A stretch of DNA of 13,616 bases. It comes from Bacteroidaceae bacterium. Its GTDB lineage: Bacteria > Bacteroidota > Bacteroidia > Bacteroidales > Bacteroidaceae. The notes beneath the pieces were generated by a model. That model saw only the letters and a program-made list of their open reading frames with translations. It was not told the origin of the DNA and searched no databases. Made by a program: the position numbers and the translations under genes. Numbering within the stretch: position 1 is the stretch's first letter; every line of letters begins with the position of its first letter. Positions 5,650 to 13,616 of the stretch are shown in pieces. The stretch is from the NCBI GenBank assembly GCA_900752815.1, contig CAADWS010000191.1, forward strand, positions 1 to 13,616. The letters run 5' to 3'.

Positions 5650-6309
5650 ATGTCTGAAAAACTGAAAACCTTGCTCTTGTTACCGGGAGTGGCAGTCATG
5701 CTGTCACTCTCCGCATGTAATGGAATCTTCGGGGACATCTACGACACCCCCACACCCGAACAGGACAGCGAATATGGCTTCGTGGCCGTCGACGAGCAGA
5801 AAGGCACCGGCCGCATCTACATCAACGCGACGGATTACAGCCAGTGGCACTACATCGACCTGCACCGCAAGCAGGTCATCACCGCCCCGGCCGGCGGCGA
5901 AGCTCCTGCCGAATGGGACTTCGCCGTACACCGTTACGACGCCAAGACCCGGGGCGGTGCCGTGGCGGAGACGACCGCGCCGGACTTTTCCCTGCTTCCG
6001 GGAGCGGCCGCCCTGCCCGAGGAAGCCTTTGTGCAGGACGAATGGACCACGGACAAAATCGCGATAGACATGTCGCAGATGATGGAGGGCACCATCCTTT
6101 ATGCCGAAGACTACTATAACCCCTGTCTTTCCCAATGGCTGGATGTCGACACTTCCACCATGCCGCCCGTCTACACGCTCTCCGGAAAAGTTTACCTGCT
6201 ACGCCTCCCCGACGGCACATGTGCGGCCCTCCGCCTGACCAACTTCATGAGTCCCGCCGCCATCAAGGGCTTCATGACCATCGATTACCTTTATCCCGTG
6301 CAATTATGA
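5650..6309 (+). CDS. hmuY: HmuY-family heme-binding lipoprotein (hemophore-like)
   Basis: A 219-residue lipoprotein with lipobox LSAC at Cys23. HmuY-family features run through the mature part: RIYINATDYSQWHYIDL (55-71), AEWDFAVHRYDAKTRGG (87-103), DEWTTDKI (130-137), DMSQMMEG (140-147), YTLSGKVYLLR (175-185) and a C-terminal IDYLYP. HmuY captures heme at the cell surface and hands it to the receptor HmuR. The P. gingivalis prototype binds heme through two His residues, whereas homologues from other Bacteroidales are reported to use two Met. Here M144 or M145, together with M171, are the natural candidates, with no His in equivalent places. Its TGA overlaps the ATG of the receptor gene (ATGA at 6306-6309), implying translational coupling. 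Confidence 0.9.
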   Translation: MSEKLKTLLLLPGVAVMLSLSACNGIFGDIYDTPTPEQDSEYGFVAVDEQKGTGRIYINATDYSQWHYIDLHRKQVITAPAGGEAPAEWDFAVHRYDAKTRGGAVAETTAPDFSLLPGAAALPEEAFVQDEWTTDKIAIDMSQMMEGTILYAEDYYNPCLSQWLDVDTSTMPPVYTLSGKVYLLRLPDGTCAALRLTNFMSPAAIKGFMTIDYLYPVQL

Positions 6310-8459
6310 CCCGATATCTCACATTGTTTCTGCTCTGCATGTGCTCCGTGGCCGGCGCCACAGCCCAGCGCAGCCTGTCGGGCTCCGTGACCGACACCGG
6401 CCGGCAGCCGCTGCCGGATGCCGTCGTTCGGGTGAAGGGACATCCGACGTTCAGCGCCGTAACCGATGCCGGCGGACGCTACCACCTCCGGTTGCCCGAC
6501 GGCCGGCAACACACGGTGGTAGCCTCGTGCGTAGGCTACGATGAAGTCCGGCTGACGGTGGACGCCGACACCACGGACACGCTCCATTTCCGTCTGAGGG
6601 AAAAGAATACGGAACTGGGGCAGGTAGTGGTGACAGCCACCCGGACGCCGAAACTGCTGAAGGACGCCCCCATCGTGACACGGGTCATTTCCGAAGAGGA
6701 CATCCGGCGCACGGATGCCACCGACATCAGCGACCTGCTGCAGGCTGAATTGCCGGGCATCGAGTTTTCCTACTCGATGAACCAGCAGACGTCGCTCAAT
6801 CTGTCGGGCTTCGGAGGCAACTCTGTCCTCTTTCTCGTCGACGGCGAACGCCTGGCCGGCGAAACGCTGGACAATGTGGACTACAGTCGCCTCAACATGG
6901 ACAACGTGCAGCGCATCGAAATCATCAAGGGAGCGGCCTCGTCGCTCTACGGCTCCAATGCCGTGGGCGGCGTGGTGAACATCATCAGCCGGGAAGCGCA
7001 GGAACCGTGGTCGGTCAATGTCAACGGCCGCTACGGTGCCCACAGGGAGCAGCGCTACGGCGGGACCGTCGGGTTCAACCGGGGAAAGTTCACTTCTCTC
7101 ACCAACGTGCAATACACCTCCACCGGGGAAATCGACCTGTCGGCCGGCAACAGCCAGGAAGAAACGGGCGATTACAGCAAAATCTACGGCAACTCCACGC
7201 TTCATTTCAAGGAACGGCTCACGTTTACGCCGGCCGACCCGCTGAAAATCACAGCCCGTGCCGGTTATTTCTTCCGCGAGCGCAACATTTCCTCAAGCCA
7301 GCGGGACCGCTACCGCAGCTTTTCGGGCGGAGTGAAGGGGAACTATCGTCTGTCCGACAACGACGACTGGGAAATTTCCTATGCTTTCGACCAGTACGAC
7401 AAAAGCGATTATCTCATACCGGGCGACCTCGACGTGCGCGACTACAGCAACGTGCAGCACACGGTGCGGACACTCTACAACCACACCTTTGCCGGCAAGC
7501 ATATTCTGACCGTCGGCGGCGATTATCTGCGCGACTATCTGATGTCCTACCAGTTTACGGACGGCGGCAGCCATCTCCAGCACACTGCCGATGCCTTCGC
7601 CCAGTTCGACTGGAACCCTCACCGCCGGTTCAACCTGATAGCCGGACTCCGCTTCGACCATTTTTCGGAGTCGCGGCTCTCTCATTTCTCGCCCACGCTG
7701 GGGCTCATGTACAAGCTCGACCACTGCTCGCTGAGAGGCTCTTATGCAGGAGGTTTCCGTGCCCCCACGCTCAAGGAAATGTACATGCACTTCGACATGG
7801 CCAACATCTTCATGATTTACGGCAACCCTTCGCTCCGCCCCGAGTCGAGCCACAAATTCTCACTCTCGGCCGAATATGCGAAACAGCGGCACAACCTGAC
7901 GCTGACCGGCTTCTACAACATCGTGGACAACCGGATTACCACAGCCTGGAACCAGGCTCTGAACGGACAGGTCTATACCAACATGTCGCGACTGCACGTA
8001 GCCGGCATCGACGCCAATGCTTCGGGCCGGTATGCCTGCGGCATTTCCTGGCGCCTGTCCTATGCCTACACCCGCGAACAAATCCGGAAGGGACAGCCGC
8101 TGCTTTCCTCCACACGCCCCCACACGGCCACAGTCCGCCTTTCGTATGACAAGGACTGGAACGCCTACGGGCTGGGCGTGTCCCTCAGCGGACGCTACCT
8201 CTCGAAAGTCACCACCGATGTCTACACCGACATGACCTCGTACGAACAAACCGAAAAGCAAACCTATCCGGGCTATTCCATGTGGAAACTCACTCTCTCG
8301 CAACGGATAGGGCGGGGCACGCGTCTCACCCTTGCGGTGGACAATCTCCTCAACTACCGCCCGGACTATTATTACAGCAACTCGCCCGGCACCACGGGCA
8401 CCACCTGCTCCGTCGGGTTGTCGCTCGACATCGAACAACTGTTTAAGAAACAAAAGTAA
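6306..8459 (+). CDS. hmuR: TonB-dependent outer-membrane heme receptor HmuR
   Basis: A 717-residue outer-membrane receptor. It has a signal peptide (1-20, ATA-Q), then a carboxypeptidase-regulatory-like beta-sandwich (about 23-98, with GRYHLRL) usual in Bacteroidota receptors. The TonB-box-like VVVTAT is at 107-112, and a plug domain (about 115-225) has VLFLVDGERL, IEIIKGAASSLYGSNAVGGVVNI. A beta-barrel follows to the C-terminus. The heme-receptor signature is present: FRAP (484-487) and NPSL (507-510) with H495 between them, matching the FRAP-His-NPNL arrangement in which the His takes part in heme uptake. It transports heme across the outer membrane using TonB energy. The ATG at 6306 is chosen because the signal peptide starts there; the open frame continues upstream only inside hmuY, out of frame with it. 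The next gene begins 12 bases after the stop. Confidence 0.93.
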   Translation: MTRYLTLFLLCMCSVAGATAQRSLSGSVTDTGRQPLPDAVVRVKGHPTFSAVTDAGGRYHLRLPDGRQHTVVASCVGYDEVRLTVDADTTDTLHFRLREKNTELGQVVVTATRTPKLLKDAPIVTRVISEEDIRRTDATDISDLLQAELPGIEFSYSMNQQTSLNLSGFGGNSVLFLVDGERLAGETLDNVDYSRLNMDNVQRIEIIKGAASSLYGSNAVGGVVNIISREAQEPWSVNVNGRYGAHREQRYGGTVGFNRGKFTSLTNVQYTSTGEIDLSAGNSQEETGDYSKIYGNSTLHFKERLTFTPADPLKITARAGYFFRERNISSSQRDRYRSFSGGVKGNYRLSDNDDWEISYAFDQYDKSDYLIPGDLDVRDYSNVQHTVRTLYNHTFAGKHILTVGGDYLRDYLMSYQFTDGGSHLQHTADAFAQFDWNPHRRFNLIAGLRFDHFSESRLSHFSPTLGLMYKLDHCSLRGSYAGGFRAPTLKEMYMHFDMANIFMIYGNPSLRPESSHKFSLSAEYAKQRHNLTLTGFYNIVDNRITTAWNQALNGQVYTNMSRLHVAGIDANASGRYACGISWRLSYAYTREQIRKGQPLLSSTRPHTATVRLSYDKDWNAYGLGVSLSGRYLSKVTTDVYTDMTSYEQTEKQTYPGYSMWKLTLSQRIGRGTRLTLAVDNLLNYRPDYYYSNSPGTTGTTCSVGLSLDIEQLFKKQK

Positions 8460-8471
8460 AAACCATTCTCA

Positions 8472-11400
8472 ATGAAACGAACCGTAAAAATATGGACGGG
8501 TCTGGCACTCCTGCTGGCAGTGTCGGGAATCGTGGCGTGGCAACTGCTGCTGGGCACCACGCACATAGCCTTCATCAACTACCAGGCCATCACCCTGGGG
8601 CAGATTGCGAAGGCGAACGACCACAGCCGCATCCAGCTTTCAGCCCTTGACGGGGAGGAACTGGACGATATCGGCCAATACGATGCCGTGCTCATCAACG
8701 GCATGGGACTCCGCATCACGGAAGAACAGCGGACAAAGATACAGCAGGCCGCCGACAACGGCCTCACCGTCATCACGACCATGGCCACCAATCCGGCCAA
8801 TGAAATCATCTCGGCCGACTCCGTCACGGTGGCCACCATCAAAGGCTATCTGAACGGCGGCGGACGCCGGAACTACCGCAACCTGCTGACCTACATCCGC
8901 CGGCAAATCGACGGAAAGACACTGGACAGCCAGCAGCCCGAAGCACCCGTGGTGCGGGAACTGAAACAGTTTTTCCACGCCGACCCCGCCGACCCCGAAA
9001 AGGAAGCCCTGGAGTTCGGCAGCGTTGCCGAGTATGAGGCATTCCTGAAAAGCAAGGGCCTGCTGCGCAGCGAGTCGCCGCGCATCCTGCTCACCGGACA
9101 GATGGGAGAACCCGAAGCACTCATCGCCGCCCTGGAGAAAACGGGAAACACGGTCTACCCCGTACACAATATACAGAACTTAATCCAAAGCGGGCAGGCC
9201 GACTCCATTCGCCCGGCGGCCGTCATCAATCTGGCTCACGGCCGCCTGGGCGACTATATCGTGGATTATCTCTCGCGGCAGAACATTCCCCTCTTTGCTC
9301 CGCTCAATACCAACCGCCTGGTGGAGGAATGGGAAGCCGACAAAATGGGAATGAACGGCGGCTTCCTTTCACAAAGCGTGGTCATGCCCGAAATCGACGG
9401 AGCCATACGTTCCTTCGCCCTCTTCGGCCACCGGCTCGACGACGAAGGGCTGCAACAGGTCTACGCCATTCCCGAACGCCTGGCCACGTTCGTACAAACC
9501 GTCAACAACCACATTGCCCTGCAGAGCAAGCCCAACAGCGAGAAGCGCGTCGCCATCTACTATTATAAAGGTCCGGGGCAGAACACACTGACCGCCGCGG
9601 GGATGGAAGTAACGCCATCGCTCTACCGCCTGCTGGTCAGAATGAAGCAGGAAGGATACCGCATCAGTCCCTTCCCGGCTTCGGCCGACGAACTGGCACA
9701 GCTGCTCCAGCGCCAGGGCGCGGTGTTCAATGCCTATGCCGCCGGAGCCAAGGAACGCTTCCTGGAAAACGGCAATCCCGAACTGATTTCAGCCGACGAA
9801 TACCGCCAATGGACGGCAAAGGCCCTGCGCCCGGCCATGATGGCCGATGTCACGGCACTCGACGGAGCATTTCCCGGCTCCTATCTTTCCACGCCGAAGG
9901 GCGAACTGGCCCTGCCGCGCGTCGACCTGGGCAACGTCGTGCTGCTGCCCCAACTGGCGGCAGGAGCCGGCGACGACGACTTCGCCATAGTCCATGGCAC
10001 CGACGCCGCCCCTCCCCATGCCTACGTAGCCTCCTATCTTTGGGCACGCTACGGCTTCGGCGCCGATGTCATGCTCCACTTCGGCACCCACGGCAGTCTG
10101 GAGTTCCCTCCCCGCAAGCAGGCAGCCCTGAGCAGCAACGACTGGCCCGACGCCCTGGTGGGGGCCACCCCTCATCTCTATGTCTACTCCATCGGCGACG
10201 TGGGCGAGGGAGTCATTGCCAAGCGGCGCTCCTATGCCACCCTCCAGTCGCACCTCACGCCGCCGTTCATGGAGAGCAACGTAAGAGGCATTTACAAGGA
10301 ACTCAGCACAGCCATCCGGCAATACAACGATCTGCTCTATGCCGACGGCCGATCCGACACCGGCAAAGCCGCCCTGAAAGTCAAGCAGCTCACGGTGAAA
10401 CTCGGCATCCACCGCGAACTGCGTCTGGACTCCATCCTGTCAAAGCCCTACACGGAGCAGGAAATAGCCCGCATCGAGACTTTCGCCGAGGAACTGGCCA
10501 ACGAAAAGGTGACGGGCGAACTCTATACCCTGGGTGAGCCGTATGCTGCCGAACGCATCAGGAGCAGCGTCTACGCCATGGCCACCGACCCGATAGCCTA
10601 TTCGCTGCTGGCGCTGGACAAGCTGCGCGGCAAGGCCGACAAGGATCTGGAGAAGCGGCCGGCGCTCTTCACCCGCCGCTATCTGACACCGGCCCGCGAA
10701 TGGGTGACCGCGCTGCTGAACGGCAGCCGGCAGGCTTCCGACGCCGCCCTCTGCCGCCTGGCCGGCATCACGGCCGGAGAACTGAACAAGGCCCGGGAAA
10801 TCGAACGCTCGCTCCGCATGCCGCAGGACATGATGGCCCGCATGATGGTCATGCAGGCCGCGGGAGGAACGCCCACGGCAGGAAAAGGAAAAAGCGGCAG
10901 CTCCGGGCATCCCTCCTGGATTCCCAAAATGGGCAAGCGGCCCGCACACACCCGCCAAGCCACCGCCGACAAGGCCACCAGGGCCGAAACCATGATGCCC
11001 GGCAATTCCTACACCCGGGAGGAAAAGGAAAAGGCCCGTGCCATCATGGAACTGGAGCGCACGCTCGGCAACGTGGCCCGATACAGGACAGCGCTGGAAA
11101 AGAGTCCGGAAACCGAACTCACCTCGCTGATGAACGCCATGAACGGCGGATATACGGCACCGTCGCCGGGAGGTGACCCGATAGCCAACCCCAACGCGCT
11201 CCCCACCGGCCGCAACCTCTATGCCGTCAACGCGGAAGCCACCCCCAGCGAAACTGCCTGGGAAAAGGGTAAGGAACTGGCGGAAAGCACGCTCCGCATG
11301 TATCGCGAACGCCACCACGACTCCATCCCGCGCAAGGTGAGCTACACGCTCTGGAGCGGCGAGTTTGTCGAAACGGAAGGTGCCACCATCGCCCAGGTAC

Positions 11401-12701
11401 TCTACATGCTCGGCGTCGAACCCATTCGCGACGCTTTCGGCAGAGTTACGGACATCCGCCTGATTCCCTCGGAAACCCTCGGCCGTCCCCGCATCGACGT
11501 CGTGGTGCAGACCAGCGGACAGCTGCGCGACATCGCCGCATCGCGCCTCTTCCTGATTACGCGTGCCGTGGAGATGGCGGCAGCGGCACAGGACGACAAA
11601 TATGAGAACTACGTGGCACAGGGCGTGCTCCAGGCCGAACGCGCATTCATCGAACACGGACTTTCGCCCAAGGAGGCCCGCGAGGTGTCGGTCTACCGCG
11701 TCTTCGGCGGTGTGAACGGCAACTACGGCACAGGCATCACCTCACTGGTGCAGCGCGGCGACCGCTGGGAAAACAGCGCGGAAATCGCCGCGGTCTACCT
11801 GCAGAACATGGGGGCCTACTACGGCAGCGAAAAAGCCTGGGAACAGGTGCAGCAGCTGGCGCTGGAAACCGTGCTGGCCAACACCGACGCCGTGGTGCAG
11901 CCGCGCCAGAGCAACACCTGGGGCGCCCTGAGCCTTGACCACGTGTATGAATTCATGGGCGGCATGAACCTGGCCGTACGCAAGGTGACGGGCAAGGAGC
12001 CCGACGCCTACATGAGCGACTACCGCAACCGCAACCACATGCGCATGCAGGAACTGAAGGAGGCCATCGGCGTGGAGAGCCGCACCACCATCCTCAACCC
12101 GACCTATATCAAGGAAAAAATGAAAGGAAAGGCCAGCGCGGCAGCCACGTTTGCCGAAGTGGTGCAGAACACCTACGGCTGGAACGTCATGAAGCCGGAA
12201 GTCATCGACCGCGAACTTTGGGACGACATCTATCAGGTGTATGTGCAGGACCGATTCGGCCTCGGCATCAGGGAGTACTTTGAAAAACAGAATCCCGCGG
12301 CGCTGGAGGAAATGACAGCCGTCATGATGGAAACCGTCCGAAAGGGCATGTGGAAAGCATCGGACCAGCAGCTGCAGGCGATAGCCCGCCTCCATACGGA
12401 ACTGGTCGGCCGCCATCAGCCTTCCTGTTCGGACTTTGTATGCAACAACGCCCCGCTGCAGGATTTCATCGCCTCAAAAGTGACACCCGAAACGGGCCGC
12501 CGCTACAAGGAGGACATCCGCAACATCCGCGAAGCCGCTCTCTCCGACCGCCAGGGCATGGTGCTCCAGCGCGAGGAACTGAATGCGACCGAAAAGGTGA
12601 AGACCCGTGTCAGCAACGTGGTGGTAGCCGCCGTGGCCGCAGCGGCCATCGTCATCCTGCTGCTGGTGGTGCGCCAGCGGCGTAAAAAAATGAGAAAATA
12701 A
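8472..12701 (+). CDS. hmuS: HmuS: CobN-like heme dechelatase, predicted anchored at both ends in the inner membrane
   Basis: A 1409-residue member of the CobN/magnesium-chelatase H superfamily, close to the usual length. Conserved blocks include HFGTHGSLE (536-544, H536 and H540 likely metal or porphyrin site residues), EGVIAKRRSYATLQSHLTPPF, GGY...PGGDP (892 to about 902), LPTGRNLY (910-917), GRPRIDVVV (1004-1012), VFGGVNGNYGTG (1077-1088) and FMGGMN near the C-terminus. CobN inserts cobalt in B12 synthesis; the hmu-operon homologue HmuS is reported to do the reverse, freeing iron from heme under anaerobic conditions. Unlike CobN, it has a transmembrane helix at the N-terminus (about 8-27, after KR) and another at the C-terminus (about 1381-1400) followed by a basic RQRRKK tail, placing the body in the periplasm by the positive-inside rule. 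A Met-rich low-complexity linker lies at 783-843. The stop overlaps the next start (TAATG). Confidence 0.92.
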   Translation: MKRTVKIWTGLALLLAVSGIVAWQLLLGTTHIAFINYQAITLGQIAKANDHSRIQLSALDGEELDDIGQYDAVLINGMGLRITEEQRTKIQQAADNGLTVITTMATNPANEIISADSVTVATIKGYLNGGGRRNYRNLLTYIRRQIDGKTLDSQQPEAPVVRELKQFFHADPADPEKEALEFGSVAEYEAFLKSKGLLRSESPRILLTGQMGEPEALIAALEKTGNTVYPVHNIQNLIQSGQADSIRPAAVINLAHGRLGDYIVDYLSRQNIPLFAPLNTNRLVEEWEADKMGMNGGFLSQSVVMPEIDGAIRSFALFGHRLDDEGLQQVYAIPERLATFVQTVNNHIALQSKPNSEKRVAIYYYKGPGQNTLTAAGMEVTPSLYRLLVRMKQEGYRISPFPASADELAQLLQRQGAVFNAYAAGAKERFLENGNPELISADEYRQWTAKALRPAMMADVTALDGAFPGSYLSTPKGELALPRVDLGNVVLLPQLAAGAGDDDFAIVHGTDAAPPHAYVASYLWARYGFGADVMLHFGTHGSLEFPPRKQAALSSNDWPDALVGATPHLYVYSIGDVGEGVIAKRRSYATLQSHLTPPFMESNVRGIYKELSTAIRQYNDLLYADGRSDTGKAALKVKQLTVKLGIHRELRLDSILSKPYTEQEIARIETFAEELANEKVTGELYTLGEPYAAERIRSSVYAMATDPIAYSLLALDKLRGKADKDLEKRPALFTRRYLTPAREWVTALLNGSRQASDAALCRLAGITAGELNKAREIERSLRMPQDMMARMMVMQAAGGTPTAGKGKSGSSGHPSWIPKMGKRPAHTRQATADKATRAETMMPGNSYTREEKEKARAIMELERTLGNVARYRTALEKSPETELTSLMNAMNGGYTAPSPGGDPIANPNALPTGRNLYAVNAEATPSETAWEKGKELAESTLRMYRERHHDSIPRKVSYTLWSGEFVETEGATIAQVLYMLGVEPIRDAFGRVTDIRLIPSETLGRPRIDVVVQTSGQLRDIAASRLFLITRAVEMAAAAQDDKYENYVAQGVLQAERAFIEHGLSPKEAREVSVYRVFGGVNGNYGTGITSLVQRGDRWENSAEIAAVYLQNMGAYYGSEKAWEQVQQLALETVLANTDAVVQPRQSNTWGALSLDHVYEFMGGMNLAVRKVTGKEPDAYMSDYRNRNHMRMQELKEAIGVESRTTILNPTYIKEKMKGKASAAATFAEVVQNTYGWNVMKPEVIDRELWDDIYQVYVQDRFGLGIREYFEKQNPAALEEMTAVMMETVRKGMWKASDQQLQAIARLHTELVGRHQPSCSDFVCNNAPLQDFIASKVTPETGRRYKEDIRNIREAALSDRQGMVLQREELNATEKVKTRVSNVVVAAVAAAAIVILLLVVRQRRKKMRK

Positions 12702-13408
12702 TGGAAACCGTCATCGTTGTCATCATGATGCTGGCTGGCTTCACCTATCTGCTGAAGCAAACCTACCGGAAAGTCTACTCGGTGGCGTTTTCGGCCGTCG
12801 TGTGCGCACTGTTCGTGGGACTGACGTGGCCCTATGCCATCGAACAGTCAAAGTCGCAAATCTCCGGCTGGCTCGCCAACACGGCCCTGATGCAGGACAT
12901 CGCCGTTGTCCTGACGCTGGAGGTCATCCTGCAGATGGCCTTCTGCCTGCTCGCGGCACACATCCAGACCTCGGGAAAGGCCCGCCCCGCCACAATCTGG
13001 GCCTACCGCCTTCTGCGATGGTTTCCCGGCATACTGATTTATCCCGTCCTGTTCAGCCTGCTGGTGACGGCCATATTCGCCATGACCGGCACGCCGTTTG
13101 CGCAGGTGGCATGGACGCTGGCCGCCGTTGTCCTTGCCGCCATCCCGCTGGGCACATGGGGGCTCAGGCAACTGCTGCCCGAAAAGGACATCCGCCTCGA
13201 ACTGCTCTTCCTCTCCAACGCCCTCATCGCCATCCTCGGCATCATCGCCACCGTCAACGGACAGACGGCAGTGGCCGGCACAGGCCAGGTGGACGGCAAG
13301 GCACTGGGCGGACTACTGCTGCTCCTCCTCACAGGGCTGGCCGTAGGCTGGGCCCTCCACCACCGCCAAATGAAACGGACCATAAAAAAACAAATGAACA
13401 GATTATGA
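12701..13408 (+). CDS. hmuT: Polytopic inner-membrane protein in the hmuT position
   Basis: A 235-residue hydrophobic protein with about seven membrane segments (roughly 1-18, 27-46, 64-87, 107-128, 134-155, 164-186, 201-220) and a short, very basic C-terminal tail that should be cytoplasmic. I recognise no catalytic or ATP-binding motif. The name rests on position: the gene follows hmuS and precedes the ExbB-like gene, as in the P. gingivalis hmuYRSTUV order. It overlaps hmuS by one base and the next gene by four. It may form part of an inner-membrane complex with HmuS, or carry iron or porphyrin across the membrane; neither can be decided from sequence. Confidence 0.75.
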   Translation: METVIVVIMMLAGFTYLLKQTYRKVYSVAFSAVVCALFVGLTWPYAIEQSKSQISGWLANTALMQDIAVVLTLEVILQMAFCLLAAHIQTSGKARPATIWAYRLLRWFPGILIYPVLFSLLVTAIFAMTGTPFAQVAWTLAAVVLAAIPLGTWGLRQLLPEKDIRLELLFLSNALIAILGIIATVNGQTAVAGTGQVDGKALGGLLLLLLTGLAVGWALHHRQMKRTIKKQMNRL

Positions 13409-13616
13409 CTTACATCTCCGACATTCTTTATTGGATTTCGACAGGACTGCTCGTTCCTGTCATCGTCCTGCTGATTTTCTTTTTCGGCCGCGCGCTGCTG
13501 CTCATCGGCAGCTTCTTCGGCCAGTATCTCTCCGTGCGCCGCACAACGGCACTGCTGGCCCGCGAGCTGGACGGACTGAACCGGGAAAACATCCCGACTC
13601 TCGCGGAGCGGCTGGC
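13405..13616 (+). CDS. hmuU: N-terminus of a MotA/TolQ/ExbB-like protein in the hmuU position (cut by window edge)
   Basis: Seventy codons are present before the window ends. The ATG at 13405 overlaps the previous TGA (ATGA). Residues about 11-37 form a long hydrophobic helix (LLVPVIVLLIFFFGRALLL), followed by an amphipathic, charged stretch (RRTTALLARELDGLNRE) that would be cytoplasmic. This layout and the operon order fit the ExbB/TolQ proton-channel protein HmuU; the diagnostic later helices are outside the window. Proteins of this family use proton motive force to drive TonB-like partners, so it may energise HmuR or work with HmuS. A small DUF2149/ExbD-like HmuV would be expected next. 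Confidence 0.7.
   Translation, partial: MTYISDILYWISTGLLVPVIVLLIFFFGRALLLIGSFFGQYLSVRRTTALLARELDGLNRENIPTLAERL

Noticed and set aside
6135..6305. Upstream extension of the HmuR reading frame by 57 residues
   Set aside because: It runs out of frame inside hmuY, is Arg/Pro/His-rich nonsense, and would bury the signal peptide that begins at 6306.
10440..11657. 405-residue minus-strand open frame inside hmuS
   Set aside because: Gly/Ala/His/Arg-rich translation typical of the antisense of a GC-rich gene. The plus strand carries conserved CobN motifs throughout.
8472..12701. Cobalamin biosynthesis cobaltochelatase (true CobN)
   Set aside because: The flanking hmuY/hmuR genes, two membrane anchors, ExbB-like neighbour and absence of cob genes favour HmuS in heme use, not B12 synthesis.
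1..13616. CRISPR array, tRNA or rRNA genes
   Set aside because: No regularly spaced repeats, cloverleaf-like sequence with a recognisable T-loop, or rRNA-like conserved segments were seen on either strand.

Overview
The window looks like a piece of a Bacteroidales chromosome (Bacteroidota). Three things point there. The promoters match the Bacteroides -7 element TAnnTTTG. Lipoproteins carry SPII signals. Most tellingly, the gene order is that of the hmu heme-acquisition operon known from Porphyromonas and Bacteroides. Genes from about 2 kb onward are GC-rich, while the first 1.8 kb is strikingly AT-rich and carries insertion-sequence debris. I cannot name the species.

Left arm (1-1860): the extreme C-terminus of an unidentified gene (possibly MORN-like), a heavily decayed IS982-family transposase (65-730), an AT-rich orphan gene for a secreted protein (820-1557), and a second short scrap of the same transposase sequence (1571-1610). 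Nothing else recognisable lies between that scrap and a predicted promoter near 1846-1853.

Middle (2012-4614): a Gfo/Idh/MocA-family oxidoreductase with a strong hairpin after its stop codon, a frameshifted remnant of a small secreted protein on the minus strand, a region with two inverted repeats, and a minus-strand regulator. The regulator joins a YtfE/ScdA (RIC)-like di-iron hemerythrin domain, with all six expected His/Glu ligands, to a LuxR-type DNA-binding domain.

Right arm (4735-end): a plus-strand operon reading away from the regulator. It encodes a lipoprotein with two tandem calycin-like repeats, a HmuY-family heme-binding lipoprotein, a HmuR-type TonB-dependent heme receptor (FRAP/NPSL motifs), a 1409-residue CobN-like HmuS predicted to be anchored at both ends with its body in the periplasm, a polytopic membrane protein in the hmuT position, and the start of an ExbB/TolQ-like protein in the hmuU position, cut by the window edge. 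Most junctions overlap by 1-4 bases, so it is clearly one transcription unit.

How it fits together (inference from family knowledge): the surface lipoproteins capture heme, HmuR imports it across the outer membrane, HmuS removes iron from the porphyrin at the periplasmic face of the inner membrane, and the HmuT/HmuU membrane proteins couple to or energise the process. The divergent di-iron regulator is the obvious candidate controller. The two divergent promoters have nearly identical cores, which suggests coordinated control. The least familiar parts are the di-iron/LuxR sensor and the duplicated calycin-like lipoprotein that leads the operon.
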